Below, piece by piece: positions 42,756-54,578 of a stretch of 64,000 nt of DNA (position 1 is the first letter of the stretch; every line of letters begins with the position of its first letter). The stretch covers positions 258,106 to 322,105 of the forward strand of contig NW_019774692.1 in NCBI RefSeq assembly GCF_001039355.2, read 5' to 3'. This stretch comes from Lingula anatina (taxonomy: Eukaryota > Brachiopoda > Lingulata > Lingulida > Lingulidae). Position numbers and translations under genes: made by a program. The notes under the pieces were generated by a model. That model had not been told where the DNA came from. It was given only the letters and a program-made list of their open reading frames with translations, and ran no database searches.

Positions 42756-43103
42756 TTATTTTTCTTCTTTTTTAAATTGTTTTTCTGTTTCTTTATTACT
42801 TAAAACTGTTTCTTCTTGTGTTTTTAAATTATTAGAAACAATTTTTGTTTTAAATAAATTTTTTGGTTCTTGACCAGGATATCTTAACAAACCTAAAAAT
42901 CTAGCACGTTTGATTGCTTTTGATAAATATTTTTGATATTTATTTTTTGTTCCAGTCATTGAACGAGGAGTTATTTCAAAAGATTTTGTAATAAATCTTT
43001 TTAATAATTCAACATCTTTATAATCTATGTGTTTTATTTTATTTTTTGAAAAATAACATACACTTTTTCTTCTAAATCTTGTTTTACCTCTTTTTTTAAT
43101 CAT
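42756..43103 (-). CDS. rpsR: Ribosomal protein S18 with a charged C-terminal extension
   Basis: 115 residues; the S18 core is IDYKDVELLKRFITKSFEI, followed by PRSMTGTKNKYQKYLSKAIK and RARFLGLLRY. About 30 extra residues at the C-terminus are Lys/Glu-rich. It follows ssb as in the common rpsF-ssb-rpsR cluster, but rpsF is elsewhere (52251-52616) and rpmE takes its place. Confidence 0.95.
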   Translation of the reverse strand: MIKKRGKTRFRRKSVCYFSKNKIKHIDYKDVELLKRFITKSFEITPRSMTGTKNKYQKYLSKAIKRARFLGLLRYPGQEPKNLFKTKIVSNNLKTQEETVLSNKETEKQFKKEEK

Positions 43104-43112
43104 AACTTTTTT

Positions 43113-43604
43113 CTATTCTCACTCTATTCCATCATCATCTGAATTATCTTCATCAAATGAATCATCTTCATTAAATGATTCGTCTTTTTCAAATGTTTCA
43201 TCTTCTTTTGATGTGTTTATATCTTCTTTGTTTTCTTTATTAATTAAAGATTTTTCTTGCTCTTTTTTTAATATTTCTGATGTTTCTTTTGAAGTGCTAC
43301 TTGATTTAGATTCTAAAAATACAACTCTATTTAAAACAACTGTATAGTAAGTTCTACGTTCGTTTTCATTACCAACAGAATCTACTTGTAACCTTCCTTC
43401 AACTAAAATTAAAGAACCTTTTTTAAGAAACTTTGACATATTTATAGCAATTGCATTTCAAGAAATAATATTTATAAAATCAGTACTTTTATTAAAAATA
43501 TTACTTACAGCAATTGTATTTTTAAAATACGCTTTACCTGTTTCTGTATGTTCTAAAACAACATCTCTTGTTATTCTTCCGCATAAGGTTACACTGTTAT
43601 ACAT
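43113..43604 (-). CDS. ssb: Single-stranded DNA-binding protein
   Basis: 163 residues: OB-fold N-terminal part (MYNSVTLCGRITRD, FKNTIAVSN, WNAIAINMSKFLKKGSLILV, VEGRLQVD) and a long acidic, Ser/Asp/Glu-rich tail. The last residues (DDGIEWE after a TGA-Trp) differ from the usual DDDIPF tip. The start overlaps the stop of rpmE by 1 bp. Confidence 0.93.
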
Positions 43605-43927
43605 TATTTTTTAATTTCCTTTTTTTTAGAAACTACTTTTTTAGTTTCAACTTTATTTTCTACCTTTTTAACTTTTGGAGAAGTTTTTTTATTTTTTGAT
43701 TTTAATTCAGCAGATTTTTTCTCTAATTTTCTAAATCTTTCCATTCTTCCTGCTTTAGATTCAAATTTTTGTGTGCCTAAATAGAAAGGGTGACATTTAG
43801 AACATACATCAATTTTAAAGTCTTTTTTTAATGTTGTTACAATTTCATATTTATTATTACATGTAATACAAACAACATTTACTTTATAACTTTTAAAATC
43901 TAATATTTTTGTTTCTTTTCTTGTCAT
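43604..43927 (-). CDS. rpmE: Ribosomal protein L31 with extended basic tail
   Basis: 107 residues; zinc-type L31 with CITC (near 20) and CSKCHPFYLG (near 42), then GRMERFRKLEKK. The last 40 residues are a Lys-rich extension not present in typical 70-90 residue L31. It sits in place of rpsF directly before ssb. Confidence 0.92.
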   Translation of the reverse strand: MTRKETKILDFKSYKVNVVCITCNNKYEIVTTLKKDFKIDVCSKCHPFYLGTQKFESKAGRMERFRKLEKKSAELKSKNKKTSPKVKKVENKVETKKVVSKKKEIKK

Positions 43928-43938
43928 TATTTATTAAA

Positions 43939-44400
43939 CTATTTAATTTCAACTGTAGCACCTGCATCAACCAATTGTTTTTTAATTGCTTCAGCTTCTT
44001 CTTCAGTTTTATCTGTTGCAATAGTTGCTGGTAATTTATCTAACATTTTTTTAGAATCCATTAATCCTTTTCCAGTTAATGAACCAATTGCTTTAATAAC
44101 AGCAATTTTTGATTGTCCTGCTTCAGTTAAAAATACACTTACCTTTGTATTTTCTTTTGTTTCTTCTTTACCATTTGATGAACCATTTGATGCAATTGCC
44201 ATAGGAACAACATCAAAATAATCTTGTACTACTTTAACAAAATCATTTAATTCTTTTAAATTCATTTTTTCAATTTCATCAATTAAATGTTTGAATTTAC
44301 CAGTATCAACTGTTTCTTTTTTTTCTTCTGTTTTTGTTTCAGTTTTAACTTTCTCTTTTTTTGTTTCTGTTTTTAATACTTTTTCTTTGTTATCTGACAT
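43939..44400 (-). CDS. rplL: Ribosomal protein L7/L12 with Lys/Glu-rich N-terminal extension
   Basis: 153 residues. The conserved N-terminal dimerisation part starts only at residue 38 (HLIDEIEKMNLKELNDFVK), and the C-terminal domain is intact (KIAVIKAIGSLTGKGLMDSK, PATIATDKTEEEAEAIKKQL). The preceding 35 residues (Lys/Glu/Thr-rich) are absent from usual L7/L12. Codons 1-28 match the gene at 8819-9103 at about 88% of bases. Strong ribosome-binding site AGGAG. Co-transcribed with rplJ. Confidence 0.95.
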   Translation of the reverse strand: MSDNKEKVLKTETKKEKVKTETKTEEKKETVDTGKFKHLIDEIEKMNLKELNDFVKVVQDYFDVVPMAIASNGSSNGKEETKENTKVSVFLTEAGQSKIAVIKAIGSLTGKGLMDSKKMLDKLPATIATDKTEEEAEAIKKQLVDAGATVEIK

Positions 44401-44415
44401 ATTCTTCTCCTTTTG

Positions 44416-44910
44416 TTAAACTTTCTCTTTATTTTTAATAATTTCTTTTAATGTAAATACCAAATTTGAAAGTGGACTTTTCATCAATCCAACAAAACGT
44501 TGTAATAATTCTTCATAACTTGGTAATTTTGATAATTCATCTAATTGTGATGAATTTAATATTTTTTTATCAAAAAATCCAGCAACAACTTCTGTTCCTT
44601 GATTTTTAACTTTAAATTTAAAAATCTTTTTAATTAAATCTAATGAACTATCATTTGAATAAATAAACATTAAAGGACCAATTAAAGAATTATTTAAATC
44701 ATTTAATTTAGTATCTTCAAAAACTCTTTTTAATAATCTATTCTTATAAACTTTAAACACAGCATTATTTGCTCTAATTTCTTTTTTAAATTCTTGAATA
44801 GTACTAACATTTAAAGAATTATTTTTAAAAAGAACAACTGTTTGTAAATTTTTAAAACTTTCTTTTAATTCTTTAACTTTTAATGCTTTTATTTTTTGAT
44901 TTTTATTCAT
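44416..44910 (-). CDS. rplJ: Ribosomal protein L10
   Basis: 164 residues. The start is set at the Met preceded by AAGGAAAG rather than an upstream in-frame Met inside the leader. Core motifs are KELKESFKNLQTVVLFKNNSL, FKVYKNRLLKRVFEDT and GPLMFIYSNDSS. Anchors L7/L12 on the ribosome stalk. The L10 leader with its attenuator lies directly upstream. Confidence 0.93.
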   Translation of the reverse strand: MNKNQKIKALKVKELKESFKNLQTVVLFKNNSLNVSTIQEFKKEIRANNAVFKVYKNRLLKRVFEDTKLNDLNNSLIGPLMFIYSNDSSLDLIKKIFKFKVKNQGTEVVAGFFDKKILNSSQLDELSKLPSYEELLQRFVGLMKSPLSNLVFTLKEIIKNKEKV

Positions 44911-44918
44911 ATCTTTCC

Positions 44919-45010
44919 TTAAAAAAAATTCCAACACAAGATGTTGGAAAAAATACTAACACCTCGGTAACATTATTAAATTCTATTGAATCGTTACTTT
45001 CTTTGGATTA
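44919..45010 (-). ncRNA. L10 leader (rplJL autoregulatory mRNA element)
   Basis: Upstream of rplJ on the same strand the sequence AAGTAACGATTCAATAGAATT is followed by ACCGAGGTGTTAG. A terminator-like hairpin follows (CCAACA-TCTTG-TGTTGG plus AATTTTTTTT) just before the ribosome-binding site. This is the arrangement of the Firmicute L10 leader, where L10 (with L12) binding promotes attenuation. It is the most GC-rich non-coding stretch in this part. Confidence 0.85.
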
Positions 45011-45034
45011 ATTTAATTTTATATTATTTTTTAA

Positions 45035-45580
45035 TTATTTTTTAAAAATTAACTTTTTAATATCTTTTAAATGTCGATATTCTTCTTCATAATCTAAACC
45101 AAAACCAACTATTCAAGTATTATTTTCCATTTCTAATAAATGTGTTCAATCTTTATTATTTATATATTTTGAATTATTCATTATTCTAATTAATGAACAA
45201 ATTTTTACTGATTTTACATTAAATTTTTTTATAAAATTATAAATTAATTGTGATGTTTTACCAGAATCTACTATATCTTCAATAACTAAAACGTCTTTAT
45301 TATTTAAATCTATTTTTAATTCTTTATAAAATTTAATTTTTTCTTTTTTACAATCTCCAACATATGAAGAAATACCTAAAAAATCCATTTCTAAATCTAT
45401 TTTTAATTTTTTAATTAATTCAATACCAAAAAAAACTGCTCCATTTAAAATTATAATTATGGTTATTTTTTTATCTTTATATTCTTTATTAATTTTATTT
45501 GCATATTTTGTAATTGCATTATAAATTTCTTTTTCAGAAAAAATAGTTTTACCTAAATAATATTTTTTTTCAACAATCAT
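45035..45580 (-). CDS. hpt: Hypoxanthine phosphoribosyltransferase
   Basis: 181 residues. PRPP-binding motif VLVIEDIVDSGKT near 96, IIILNGAVFFGIEL near 42 and the C-terminal VGFGLDYEEEYRHL with YEEEYR. Salvages hypoxanthine and guanine, essential in mollicutes lacking purine synthesis. The start is 2 bp after the purB stop, so purA-purB-hpt form a purine-salvage operon. Confidence 0.95.
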
Positions 45581-45582
45581 AA

Positions 45583-46882
45583 TTATTTTTGTTTTTTAAA
45601 AATTTGTTTAAAAATTTTATCAATATTTTTTATATAATATCTAAAATCAAATAAAAAATTAAATCTTTCTTCTTCTAATTTATTAAAAAATTCCTGTTTT
45701 CTTAAAAATAATTTAAATTCTTTTAAACTACCATTTCCAAATTCTTTATAAATTTTTTGCATTAATTTATAACATATATGTCTTTCATTTTTTGTTTCTT
45801 TAATTAAAAATAAAAGTAATCTATGACTTAAAATATATGGTGATGCTTTTAAAAAGTTTTCTTCAATTCTTTTATAATTAACAGTTAAATTTTCAATAAT
45901 ATTAAACATTCTTTTTGAAATTGTAACAATTAAATGAAACAAATCTGGAATTGAAACTCTTTCTAAACTAGAATTTGTTAAATCACGTTCATGTCATAGT
46001 AAATTAGTACTATAAATACTAAAACCAATACCTCTAAATAAACGAGCTAATCCACAAATATTTTCACAAAGATATGGATTTTTTTTATGTGGCATTGCAG
46101 ATGAACCTTTTTGATCATTTGCAAAAGATTCTTTAAATTCTGAAATTTCAGAACGATGTAAATTCCTAATTTCAATAGAAATTTTTTCAAATGTAGTAAC
46201 AAGATTAGATAATGAATTTACAACAAAAATCATCTTATCTCTTGATGCTACTTGTGTTGCAACAAAATTTATATTCATATCTAATTTTTTTGCAACATTT
46301 TCAATTAATATTGTTGGTAAATGTGTATGTGTTCCAGTTGGACCACCAATTTTGACAAAATTAATTATATTGTATGCTTTTTTTAATTGTTTTAAATGAA
46401 AATTCAATTCATTGTATCATCATGCAAATTTTAAACCAACTGTAACTGGTTCTGCTCACATTCCATGTGTACGACCAATCATAATTGTTTCTTTTTCTTT
46501 TAATGATCTAATTTTTAAAAGTTTTAATAATTTTTCAACTTCTTTAATCAAAATCTTTAATGATTCTCTAATCATATAGTTTTGACTTGTATCTAAAATA
46601 TCATTTGATGTTAAACCATAATGAACTCATCTACTTGCTTTCCCACATTGTTCTGAAATCATTTCAACAAATGATGCAAGTTCATGTTTTATTTTATTTT
46701 CTCAATTAATAAAACTTTCTTTATTAACTTTTATTTTTGAAAAATCAAGATCTTCTGATTCTTTTTTAGTTAAAAATCCTAAATTAATTAATTCTTTAAG
46801 ATGTAAAAGTTCTATTTTTTTTCAAACTTCTAATTGATAATCTTTATCTCAAATTTTTTTAATTGAATTGTCTTGGTATCTT

Positions 46883-46890
<8 letters not shown>
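45583..46890 (-). CDS. purB: Adenylosuccinate lyase
   Basis: 435 residues. Signature GSSAMPHKKNP near 268; WVHYGLTSNDILDTSQNY near 88; IGRTHGMWAEPVTVGLKF near 139. Converts adenylosuccinate to AMP. The start overlaps the end of purA by 8 bp. Several TGA-Trp codons fall at conserved Trp positions. Confidence 0.95.
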
Positions 46891-48169
<1,279 letters not shown>

Positions 48170-48268
48170 AATCAACAATATTAATTATATATTTAAATAT
48201 TTTTATAATTTTAATTTAGAATATATTTTTTAAAAATTTAAATAAATTTACAATAAACATTATATTAT

Positions 48269-50023
48269 TTATTGAAAACTTCATGGAAATGTTAATCCAA
48301 TATCTTCATATTTAAATTCAAAATAATCTGAAAGTGTATTTTTTGGTTTTAAACGAATTAATATTTTATCTTCTGGTAAATATACTTTTATACTTAAATT
48401 AGATGTATAATTTTCAAAATGAAAATATTCAAAATAATCATTATCTGATTTATATATGTCTTCTGGCAACAATCTTTTATGATCCAAGAATCCATCATTT
48501 CATTTTTGTTGTAACCATCCATTTACAACTTCTATTGTTTCTGGTACATTATTGTAAACTTCAAAATAATTCATATTAATATCTTCATATTTAAAAAAGT
48601 ATTTATTTCAAAAAATAGTTCCTTCAGTTTCTCACCCAGAAATTTCTATTCTATTGAAATAAGAATAAATAGTTAATTGTAAATTTCCATACTCATATGT
48701 TTTTGTGTAGAAATATTCATGGTCATTATCTGGAAATCTTTGTTTTTTAGTTAAAATTTCATTTGAAAAAATTGCTTCTCTTTTGCTTGAATCTTTTAAT
48801 CATGTAAATGCATCATTTGGTGTAAATGTTTTTGTGTTTTTTAACATTTGATCTATCTCATCAATGGGTTTTGAACTCAATTCCAATGGTCCTTCATTTG
48901 ATGGTATTGTTTGTTCAGTGCTTGTACCTGATGAATCATCATTTGGTATAGTTAATGTGGGTGTGGGTGTTGGTGACTCAGGTTGTGTGATTTCAAAAGA
49001 AGTATGAGAATTAGAATTTATTGTTGATGTAGTTTGTATTGGAAATGTTAAATCAATATCTTGATATTTAAATTCATAATAATTTACATCTTCATTTTGT
49101 GGTTTTAAAAGAATTTCTATTTTATCTTCTTGTAAATACAATTTTATACTTAAATTAGATGTATAATTGTGAAAATGATAATATTTAGTTCTTCCATCTT
49201 GATAGTATTCTACATCATGTCCTATCAATCTAGTATAATCAAGGAATCCTTCATTTTGTTTTTGTTTTAATCATTCTTTTACAATTTCTATTGTTTGTGG
49301 TACATTATTGTAAACTTCAAAATAATTCATATTAATATCTTCATATGTAAAAACATGATTGTCTAATGGAGTAATGATATCAGTTTCTCAACCAGAAATT
49401 TCTATTCTATTTAAATAAGAATAAATAGTTAATTTTAAATTTCCATATTGATATGTTTTTTTTAAAAAATATGCATGATTATCATATAGATATGTTTTTT
49501 TTATTACTTCTGTTTCATTTGAAAAAATTAATTTTCTTTTGTTTGAATCTTTTAATCATGTAAATACTTCATTTGGTGTAAATTTTTTTGTATTTTTTAA
49601 TATTTGGTCTATCTCTTCAATTGATTTTGAACTCAATTCCAATGGTCCTTCATTTGATTTTGTTGTTTGTTCTGTGTTTGTACCTGATGAACCATCAGTT
49701 GGTGTAGTTAATGTTGGTGTTGGTGTTGGTAAATTAGGTTGTGTTATTCCAGAAGAAGGATTAGAATTAGAATTTATTGTTTGTTTAATTTTAATTGATG
49801 AACCTTCTGTTGTTTTTTTATTTTTACTGTTTGTATATTGTTTTTGTGTTTGCTTAGTTACTAAATCTTTATTTTTTACATCTTCTTTAATTTTTAAAAA
49901 ATAAACACTTAAAAATATACCTAAGCCTAATAAAATAAAACCAAAAATTAATATAAAATAAAAAATTATTTTATTTTTTTTATTTAATTTTTTTATTTTA
50001 TTTATATAAATATTAAAATTCAT
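48269..50023 (-). CDS. Surface protein with a large internal tandem duplication
   Basis: 584 residues, one frame through TGA-Trp codons. An N-terminal transmembrane helix (about 20-46) is followed by Ser/Thr/Pro-rich linker. Two roughly 240-residue units follow, each starting with a Pro/Thr linker, SNEGPLELSSK and a DQ-LKNTK-FTPN block, and containing EISGWET, EDINMNYFEVYNNVP and NYTSNLSIK.YL.EDKI. The units share most of their residues and long DNA identity, so the duplication is recent. Likely a surface-exposed antigen or adhesin; no lipobox. No secretion or binding partner is evident. Confidence 0.75.
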
Positions 50024-50054
50024 AATAACAAAAATATTTTATCATCCAATAAAA

Positions 50055-50660
50055 TTAATTAATTTTATTATCTGATTTATATTGACCTCATTTTAAATTT
50101 AATTCTTTTGATCATTTAATTTGTTTTTTACTTATTATTGAAGGTAAATTTTTATTTAAAAATTTTTGTAAATTTTTAAATTTATATTTTAAAATTTCTA
50201 ATTCATCTTCTTTAATTGTAGAAAGAACTCATTTTTCTATTGGTTTCTTTTTACCAACACCAATTTGTAAATTGGTAAAATTAAAATTTGAAAAAAATTG
50301 ATCAATATTTTTTAAACCATTATGACCACTTTTGGGTAAATGATCATAAAATTTTATTTTAGAAAATGGTAAATCTATATTATCACTGCATATTAATGTT
50401 AATCAAAAATCTTCATTTAAATCCTTTAAAACTTTTTTATAATTTATACCAGTTAAATTAATATAATCTTTAATTTTAATAAAAATAACTTCCATTCCAT
50501 TAAATTCTTTATGAGAATAAAAATAAAATTGTCTTTCATTTCATTCAATTTCTAAATCTTTCATTCATGTTTCAATAAATTGAACACCAACATTATGTCT
50601 GTTATTTTTAAAAATACTTCCATAATTACCTAAGCCTAAAAAAATAATTTTATTATTCAT
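50055..50660 (-). CDS. pth: Peptidyl-tRNA hydrolase
   Basis: 201 residues. GLGNYGSIFKNNRHNVG near residue 8 includes the catalytic His, IKIKDYINLTG near 69, SDNIDLPF near 93, SGHNGLKNI near 111 and IGVGKKKP near 133. Recycles peptidyl-tRNA. A perfect 22-base palindrome (AATAAAATTAA and its complement) covers the end of the gene. It overlaps the preceding hydrophobic frame by 8 bp. Confidence 0.9.
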
Positions 50661-50910
50661 ATTTATATATTTTAAATTTTTTCATTAAAATTATTAAAAA
50701 ATATATTTTTGGTATTACTTTATAAATACTATTGATATTAATATTAATTATTGATATACCATTAATTATAAAAAATAATAAAAATAAAATAAGTAAAAAT
50801 AATGTTATTAATATAATTAAAAGTAAACTTATATCTTTATTTATTACTTTAAAAAATAAAACTATACAAAAAGAATTCAAAAAAACTAATTTTGATTGAG
50901 ATAAAAACAA
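50653..50910 (-). CDS. Hydrophobic membrane protein, start uncertain
   Basis: 85 residues from a TTG. The open frame extends upstream to about 51090 with further hydrophobic segments, but without an ATG and across the terminator-like hairpin at 50976-51006. It has about three predicted membrane helices (Leu/Ile/Phe-rich) and ends overlapping the pth start, which supports it being translated. No family recognised. It could be a relic of a larger membrane protein. Confidence 0.4.
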   Translation of the reverse strand: MFLSQSKLVFLNSFCIVLFFKVINKDISLLLIILITLFLLILFLLFFIINGISIINININSIYKVIPKIYFLIILMKKFKIYKYE

Positions 50911-50975
50911 TATATTTCAAAATATAAGTAAATATACAATAAATAATAATTGTGAAAATAAAGAAAATCAAATAA

Positions 50976-51006
50976 AAACACTTAATTTTATAAGTGTTTT
51001 TTTATT
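50976..51006. terminator. Probable bidirectional terminator
   Basis: Stem AAAAACACTTA / TAAGTGTTTTT with a short loop and T-runs on both strands. It probably ends the prs transcript on the minus strand. About 300 bp between it and prs holds no gene I can recognise. Confidence 0.6.
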
Positions 51007-51309
51007 ACAAAAAAAATAAATTATTTTAATAAAAAATAAATTATTAAATCCATCATATAAAACAGAAATTATTGATGGAATTAAAATTTATATTACATTT
51101 TATAATTATTTAAAATTGAATAAAAATGATACAATAATTAATTTTTATAATCAAAATACTTAAATATATTAAAAAATAATAACATAAAACATTATGATAT
51201 AAAAAAATCTAATAAAAATATTAAGTTTTTTATATAAATATTTAATTTAATTAATATATCAAAAATAAATATAAACAAAAAAGTCATTTATATAATAAAA
51301 ATAAAAAAA

Positions 51310-52233
51310 TTATTTTTTTAATAAATAATTAACTATACAATCTACAATTGAAACAACTTCTAAAAATGAAGTTTCTTTGTGTAAAAGTGTATTACTAATT
51401 AATATACTTTTAATTTTTCCATCTTTATATTTTTTTTCAAAATGTTTGATTGCATTATTACTAAAAATACCATGTGTAGATAAAATGTAAATATCATTTG
51501 CACCTAATTTTTTTAAAAAATCAATTGAATTTAATAATGTATTTCCAGTATCAATCATATCATCAATTAAAATTAAATTTCTATCTTTAATATTACCTAT
51601 AACTTTTTTAATAATTGTTTTATTATGTTCTGGTCTTTCTTTTAAAATTTGAATAAGTGGAATATTTAATTTTTTAGATATTTTTTCTATTTGTTTTTGT
51701 CTTCCTAAATCAGGTACAACTAAAGATAAATGTAAAATATTTTTATTCAATAATTTTTCTAATAATATATTTGTAAAACTTAAATGAATTAATTTATCTT
51801 TTAAAAAATAACTTTTTACTTTATCTGAATGTAAATCAAAAGTAATAATTTTATTTAAATTAAATGATTCAATCATTTTTATAATCATTTGTGATGTAAT
51901 TGGTTCGCCAAATTTTGAAATTCTATCTTGTCTTGTATAAGCTAAAAATGGAATAATTAAATTTATACTTTTAGGATTTTGTTTTTTTATACTATCAAGT
52001 GAAATAAATAATTCCATTATACTTTCATTAACATTTAAATCTGTTGAATGAAACAAAAATACATCTTTATTTTCTAAAGATGTATTACAAGTAATAAGTA
52101 TTTCTGAATTTGCAAATATTTTTTTATTTAAAACAAAATAATTACTATTTAATTTTTTTGAAATATTACTAGTAATTTTTTCAAATCTTTTAAGACTTAA
52201 AAAAATTGAATTTTTTTGATTAAAATTAAACAT
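51310..52233 (-). CDS. prs: Ribose-phosphate pyrophosphokinase
   Basis: 307 residues. LIIPFLAYTRQDR near 92, ITFDLHSDKVKSYF near 132 and the PRPP-binding LILIDDMIDTGNT near 219. Makes PRPP, the substrate of hpt and other phosphoribosyltransferases. 17 bp downstream of rpsF. Confidence 0.93.
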   Translation of the reverse strand: MFNFNQKNSIFLSLKRFEKITSNISKKLNSNYFVLNKKIFANSEILITCNTSLENKDVFLFHSTDLNVNESIMELFISLDSIKKQNPKSINLIIPFLAYTRQDRISKFGEPITSQMIIKMIESFNLNKIITFDLHSDKVKSYFLKDKLIHLSFTNILLEKLLNKNILHLSLVVPDLGRQKQIEKISKKLNIPLIQILKERPEHNKTIIKKVIGNIKDRNLILIDDMIDTGNTLLNSIDFLKKLGANDIYILSTHGIFSNNAIKHFEKKYKDGKIKSILISNTLLHKETSFLEVVSIVDCIVNYLLKK

Positions 52234-52250
52234 AATAATTTATGTTTTTG

Positions 52251-52616
52251 TTATTCTATATTTTCTTTTTTAAAATCAGAATTTTCTTTTTTAAATTTAT
52301 TAAAAAATGGTCTAGTTCTTTTATGAATTTTAAATGTTTTTTCTTCATTTAAATTAATAACTAAATATCTTAAAATTTCTTTTATAAATTTTGTTTTTAA
52401 ATTAAATTCAACAATATTTCTACCTTCTGTTTCTACATGTAAAATCATATAATGACCTTTTGTTTGTTTTTTAATTGGATATGCAAGTTCTCTTGTTTCT
52501 CAAAGTTCATGTTTTTTAACTTTACAACCAACTAATTCTTCAACTTTTTTTTGAATAGAATTTAAATCTTTTACATCTTCTCTTACAATGTAAACAATTT
52601 CATAATTATTAATCAT
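52251..52616 (-). CDS. rpsF: Ribosomal protein S6
   Basis: 121 residues: MINNYEIVYIVRED, ELAYPIKKQTKGHYMILHVE and the charged tail KIHKRTRPFFNKFKKE. In most bacteria rpsF precedes ssb-rpsR; here it is 9 kb away, followed by prs. Confidence 0.93.
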
Positions 52617-52726
52617 AATATTTTTATATATTTTATACTATTATTTTTATATATTTTTTAAAATTTGTATATTTTATTATGTTTATATTCATTAATAGTT
52701 ATAAAATAATAATATAAATATCAAAT

Positions 52727-52803
52727 ACGCCAGTAGTTCAATTGAATAGAATATCTGACTACGGATCAGAAGGTTGTGGGTTTGAGTCCTGCCTGGCGTA
52801 CCA
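52727..52803 (+). tRNA. tRNA-Arg (anticodon ACG)
   Basis: Acceptor ACGCCAG / CTGGCGT, discriminator A and encoded CCA. Anticodon stem TCTGA/TCAGA with loop CTACGGA gives anticodon ACG. T arm GGGTTTGAGTCC. Confidence 0.93.
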
Positions 52804-52843
52804 TTTATTTTTTTTATAAATAAGTTATAATCTTAATAAATAC

Positions 52844-52920
52844 TGTGGGGTAGAGCAGTGGTTAGCTCGTCAGGCTCATAACCTGAAGGTCGTCTGGTTC
52901 GATTCCAGCCTCCACAACCA
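52844..52920 (+). tRNA. tRNA-Met (anticodon CAT), probably the initiator
   Basis: Acceptor TGTGGGG / CTCCACA, discriminator A, encoded CCA. Anticodon stem TCAGG/CCTGA with loop CTCATAA. The D arm GAGCAGTGGTTAGCTC and GTCAGGCTCATAACCTGAAGGTCG follow the initiator pattern, although the 1-72 pair appears as T-A rather than a mismatch. Confidence 0.9.
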
Positions 52921-52933
52921 TAAATTTAAAATA

Positions 52934-52970
52934 AAAGCAACAATTATTTGTTGTTTTTTTTTTTTTTTTT
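52934..52970 (+). terminator. Terminator after the tRNA pair with T17
   Basis: GCAACAA-TTAT-TTGTTGT hairpin (52938-52955) running into 17 consecutive T (52954-52970). Confidence 0.85.
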
Positions 52971-53137
52971 ACAAATTTAATGATATTTTTATTATCTAAA
53001 AATATATTTTTAAAAAAATATTATCTTTAAAAAATTAAATTTAATAATTTTTTTATTAATTAAATTACAAATTTTAATAATTAAATTTTAATTTTTTTAT
53101 ATAACATGTAATTAATTAGTATATATATGTTTTATAT

Positions 53138-54574
53138 TTAATAACCATATTTTTCTGGTTCTAATACTACATTATTAGTTCAATCACCATACATAATTTC
53201 TATATTTTCTGAATCATATCAATATATTTTAATTTTTCTATATATGTACCTATTTGCAACATTTTTATTGTTTCTTATTGGTGTTTCCTCATTTCAATCA
53301 AAATATTCTTTAGATCACATAAATTCTCTATTTTTTTCATTATTTTCATGATTATAAAGTCAATTTTTTACTATTCTTTCTATTTCATCTGGTGATTTAT
53401 CATCAAAAGTATTGTCACTAAATCAACTAGGAATTATAATTTCTGTACCATCATCAAATGTATATTTTGGTGATAAATCATATGGTTCTGTTAATGCAGG
53501 ATAACCATATTTTTCTGGGTTTGGTGCATTTGTTTCAAATTTTCATTTAGTATTTACATGATTAGACCAATCCCCATATCAAATATTGTTTATACCACCA
53601 TCTCTTTTTGGACGTCATTCTATTCATATTTTTTTGTAAATATAATGATAATATATAACCACATTTGCATTTGTCTTTAAATTTGTACCAGGACGGGTTC
53701 TTTGAAATTCTTTAGATCACATAAATTCTCTATTTTTTTCATAATAACCATCATCTTCATCAGTATTAAGATCACCATAAAGTCAATTTAGTACAATTTC
53801 TTTTTTTTCATTATTTAATAAACCGCTTGTATGAAAAAGACTTTCTGCAAAACTATCATCACTAAATCAACTAGGTATTGTTATAATTGTTCCATCTGAT
53901 GTTGTAAATGTTTCTGGTGTTTGTTCTTGTCTATGACTTGAACTATCATCTTGATTTATAGTTGTGGTTGTTGAACTTGAACTATCAGAAGATTGTGTGT
54001 TATCAACTGGTTCTGCAGTTGTTTCTTCATTTTGTTCTTCAGTTAGTTCTTCAACTAGTTCTACATCATGTTCTTCAGTTGGTTCCACAGTTGTTGTAGT
54101 TGATGAACTTGAACTATCATCTTTATTTGTAGTTGTGGTTGTTGAACTTGAAGTATCAGAAGATTTTGTGTTATCAACTGGTTCTTCATTTGGTTCTTCA
54201 TGTGGTTCTTCAACTGGTTCTAAATCACTTACTTCATTTGGTTCTTCTAATGTTGTTGTAGTTGCTGAACTTGAAATATCATCTTGATTTGTATTTGTAT
54301 TTGTTGAAATATCAGTTTGAGTTGTATCTTTTGGACTTGAGTTATCAGGTTGTTTTGCTTTTTTGTTTGAAATATTAGAATTTTTATTTTCTTTGTTATC
54401 AATATTTTCTTTTTTTATTTTTATAGTTTTTTTGTTTTTGTTACTATTAATTAATGGTGGTAAATATACAATCATCAAAACTATAACTATAGAAATTATT
54501 GGCACAATTATAAAAAACAAACTAATTATAGTTTTTTTATTTCTTTTTAAATCAAAAAAATTTTTAATTTTCAT
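53138..54574 (-). CDS. Surface protein with Ser/Thr/Glu/Pro repeats and a duplicated C-terminal module
   Basis: 478 residues. N-terminal transmembrane anchor (about 14-38). Residues 75-240 are low complexity with repeated EEPVDNT, SSDTSSSTTTTT and DDSSSS blocks. Two copies of a roughly 110-residue module follow, each with DGT.I.IPSWFSD, a WLY segment, EKNREFMWSKE, YIY.KI.I.W and YGDW, ending EKYGY; the second copy ends exactly at the stop. Likely surface-exposed. The start has GGAG upstream, and a run of 17 A lies in the promoter region. No lipobox. Probably a variable antigen. Confidence 0.75.
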
Positions 54575-54578
54575 ACTC

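Noticed and set aside
44911-44937. Upstream start for rplJ
   Set aside because: Lies within the L10 leader hairpin; the Met at 44910 has a ribosome-binding site and fits L10 length.
50055-50076. 22-base perfect palindrome as a terminator for pth
   Set aside because: It is a pure A/T palindrome overlapping the last codons, with no T-tract; probably chance in such AT-rich DNA or a weak element.
53964-54287. Open frame on the plus strand rich in Ser/Val
   Set aside because: It is the reverse of the Ser/Thr/Glu repeat part of the minus-strand surface protein; repeats keep the opposite frame open. No start signal.
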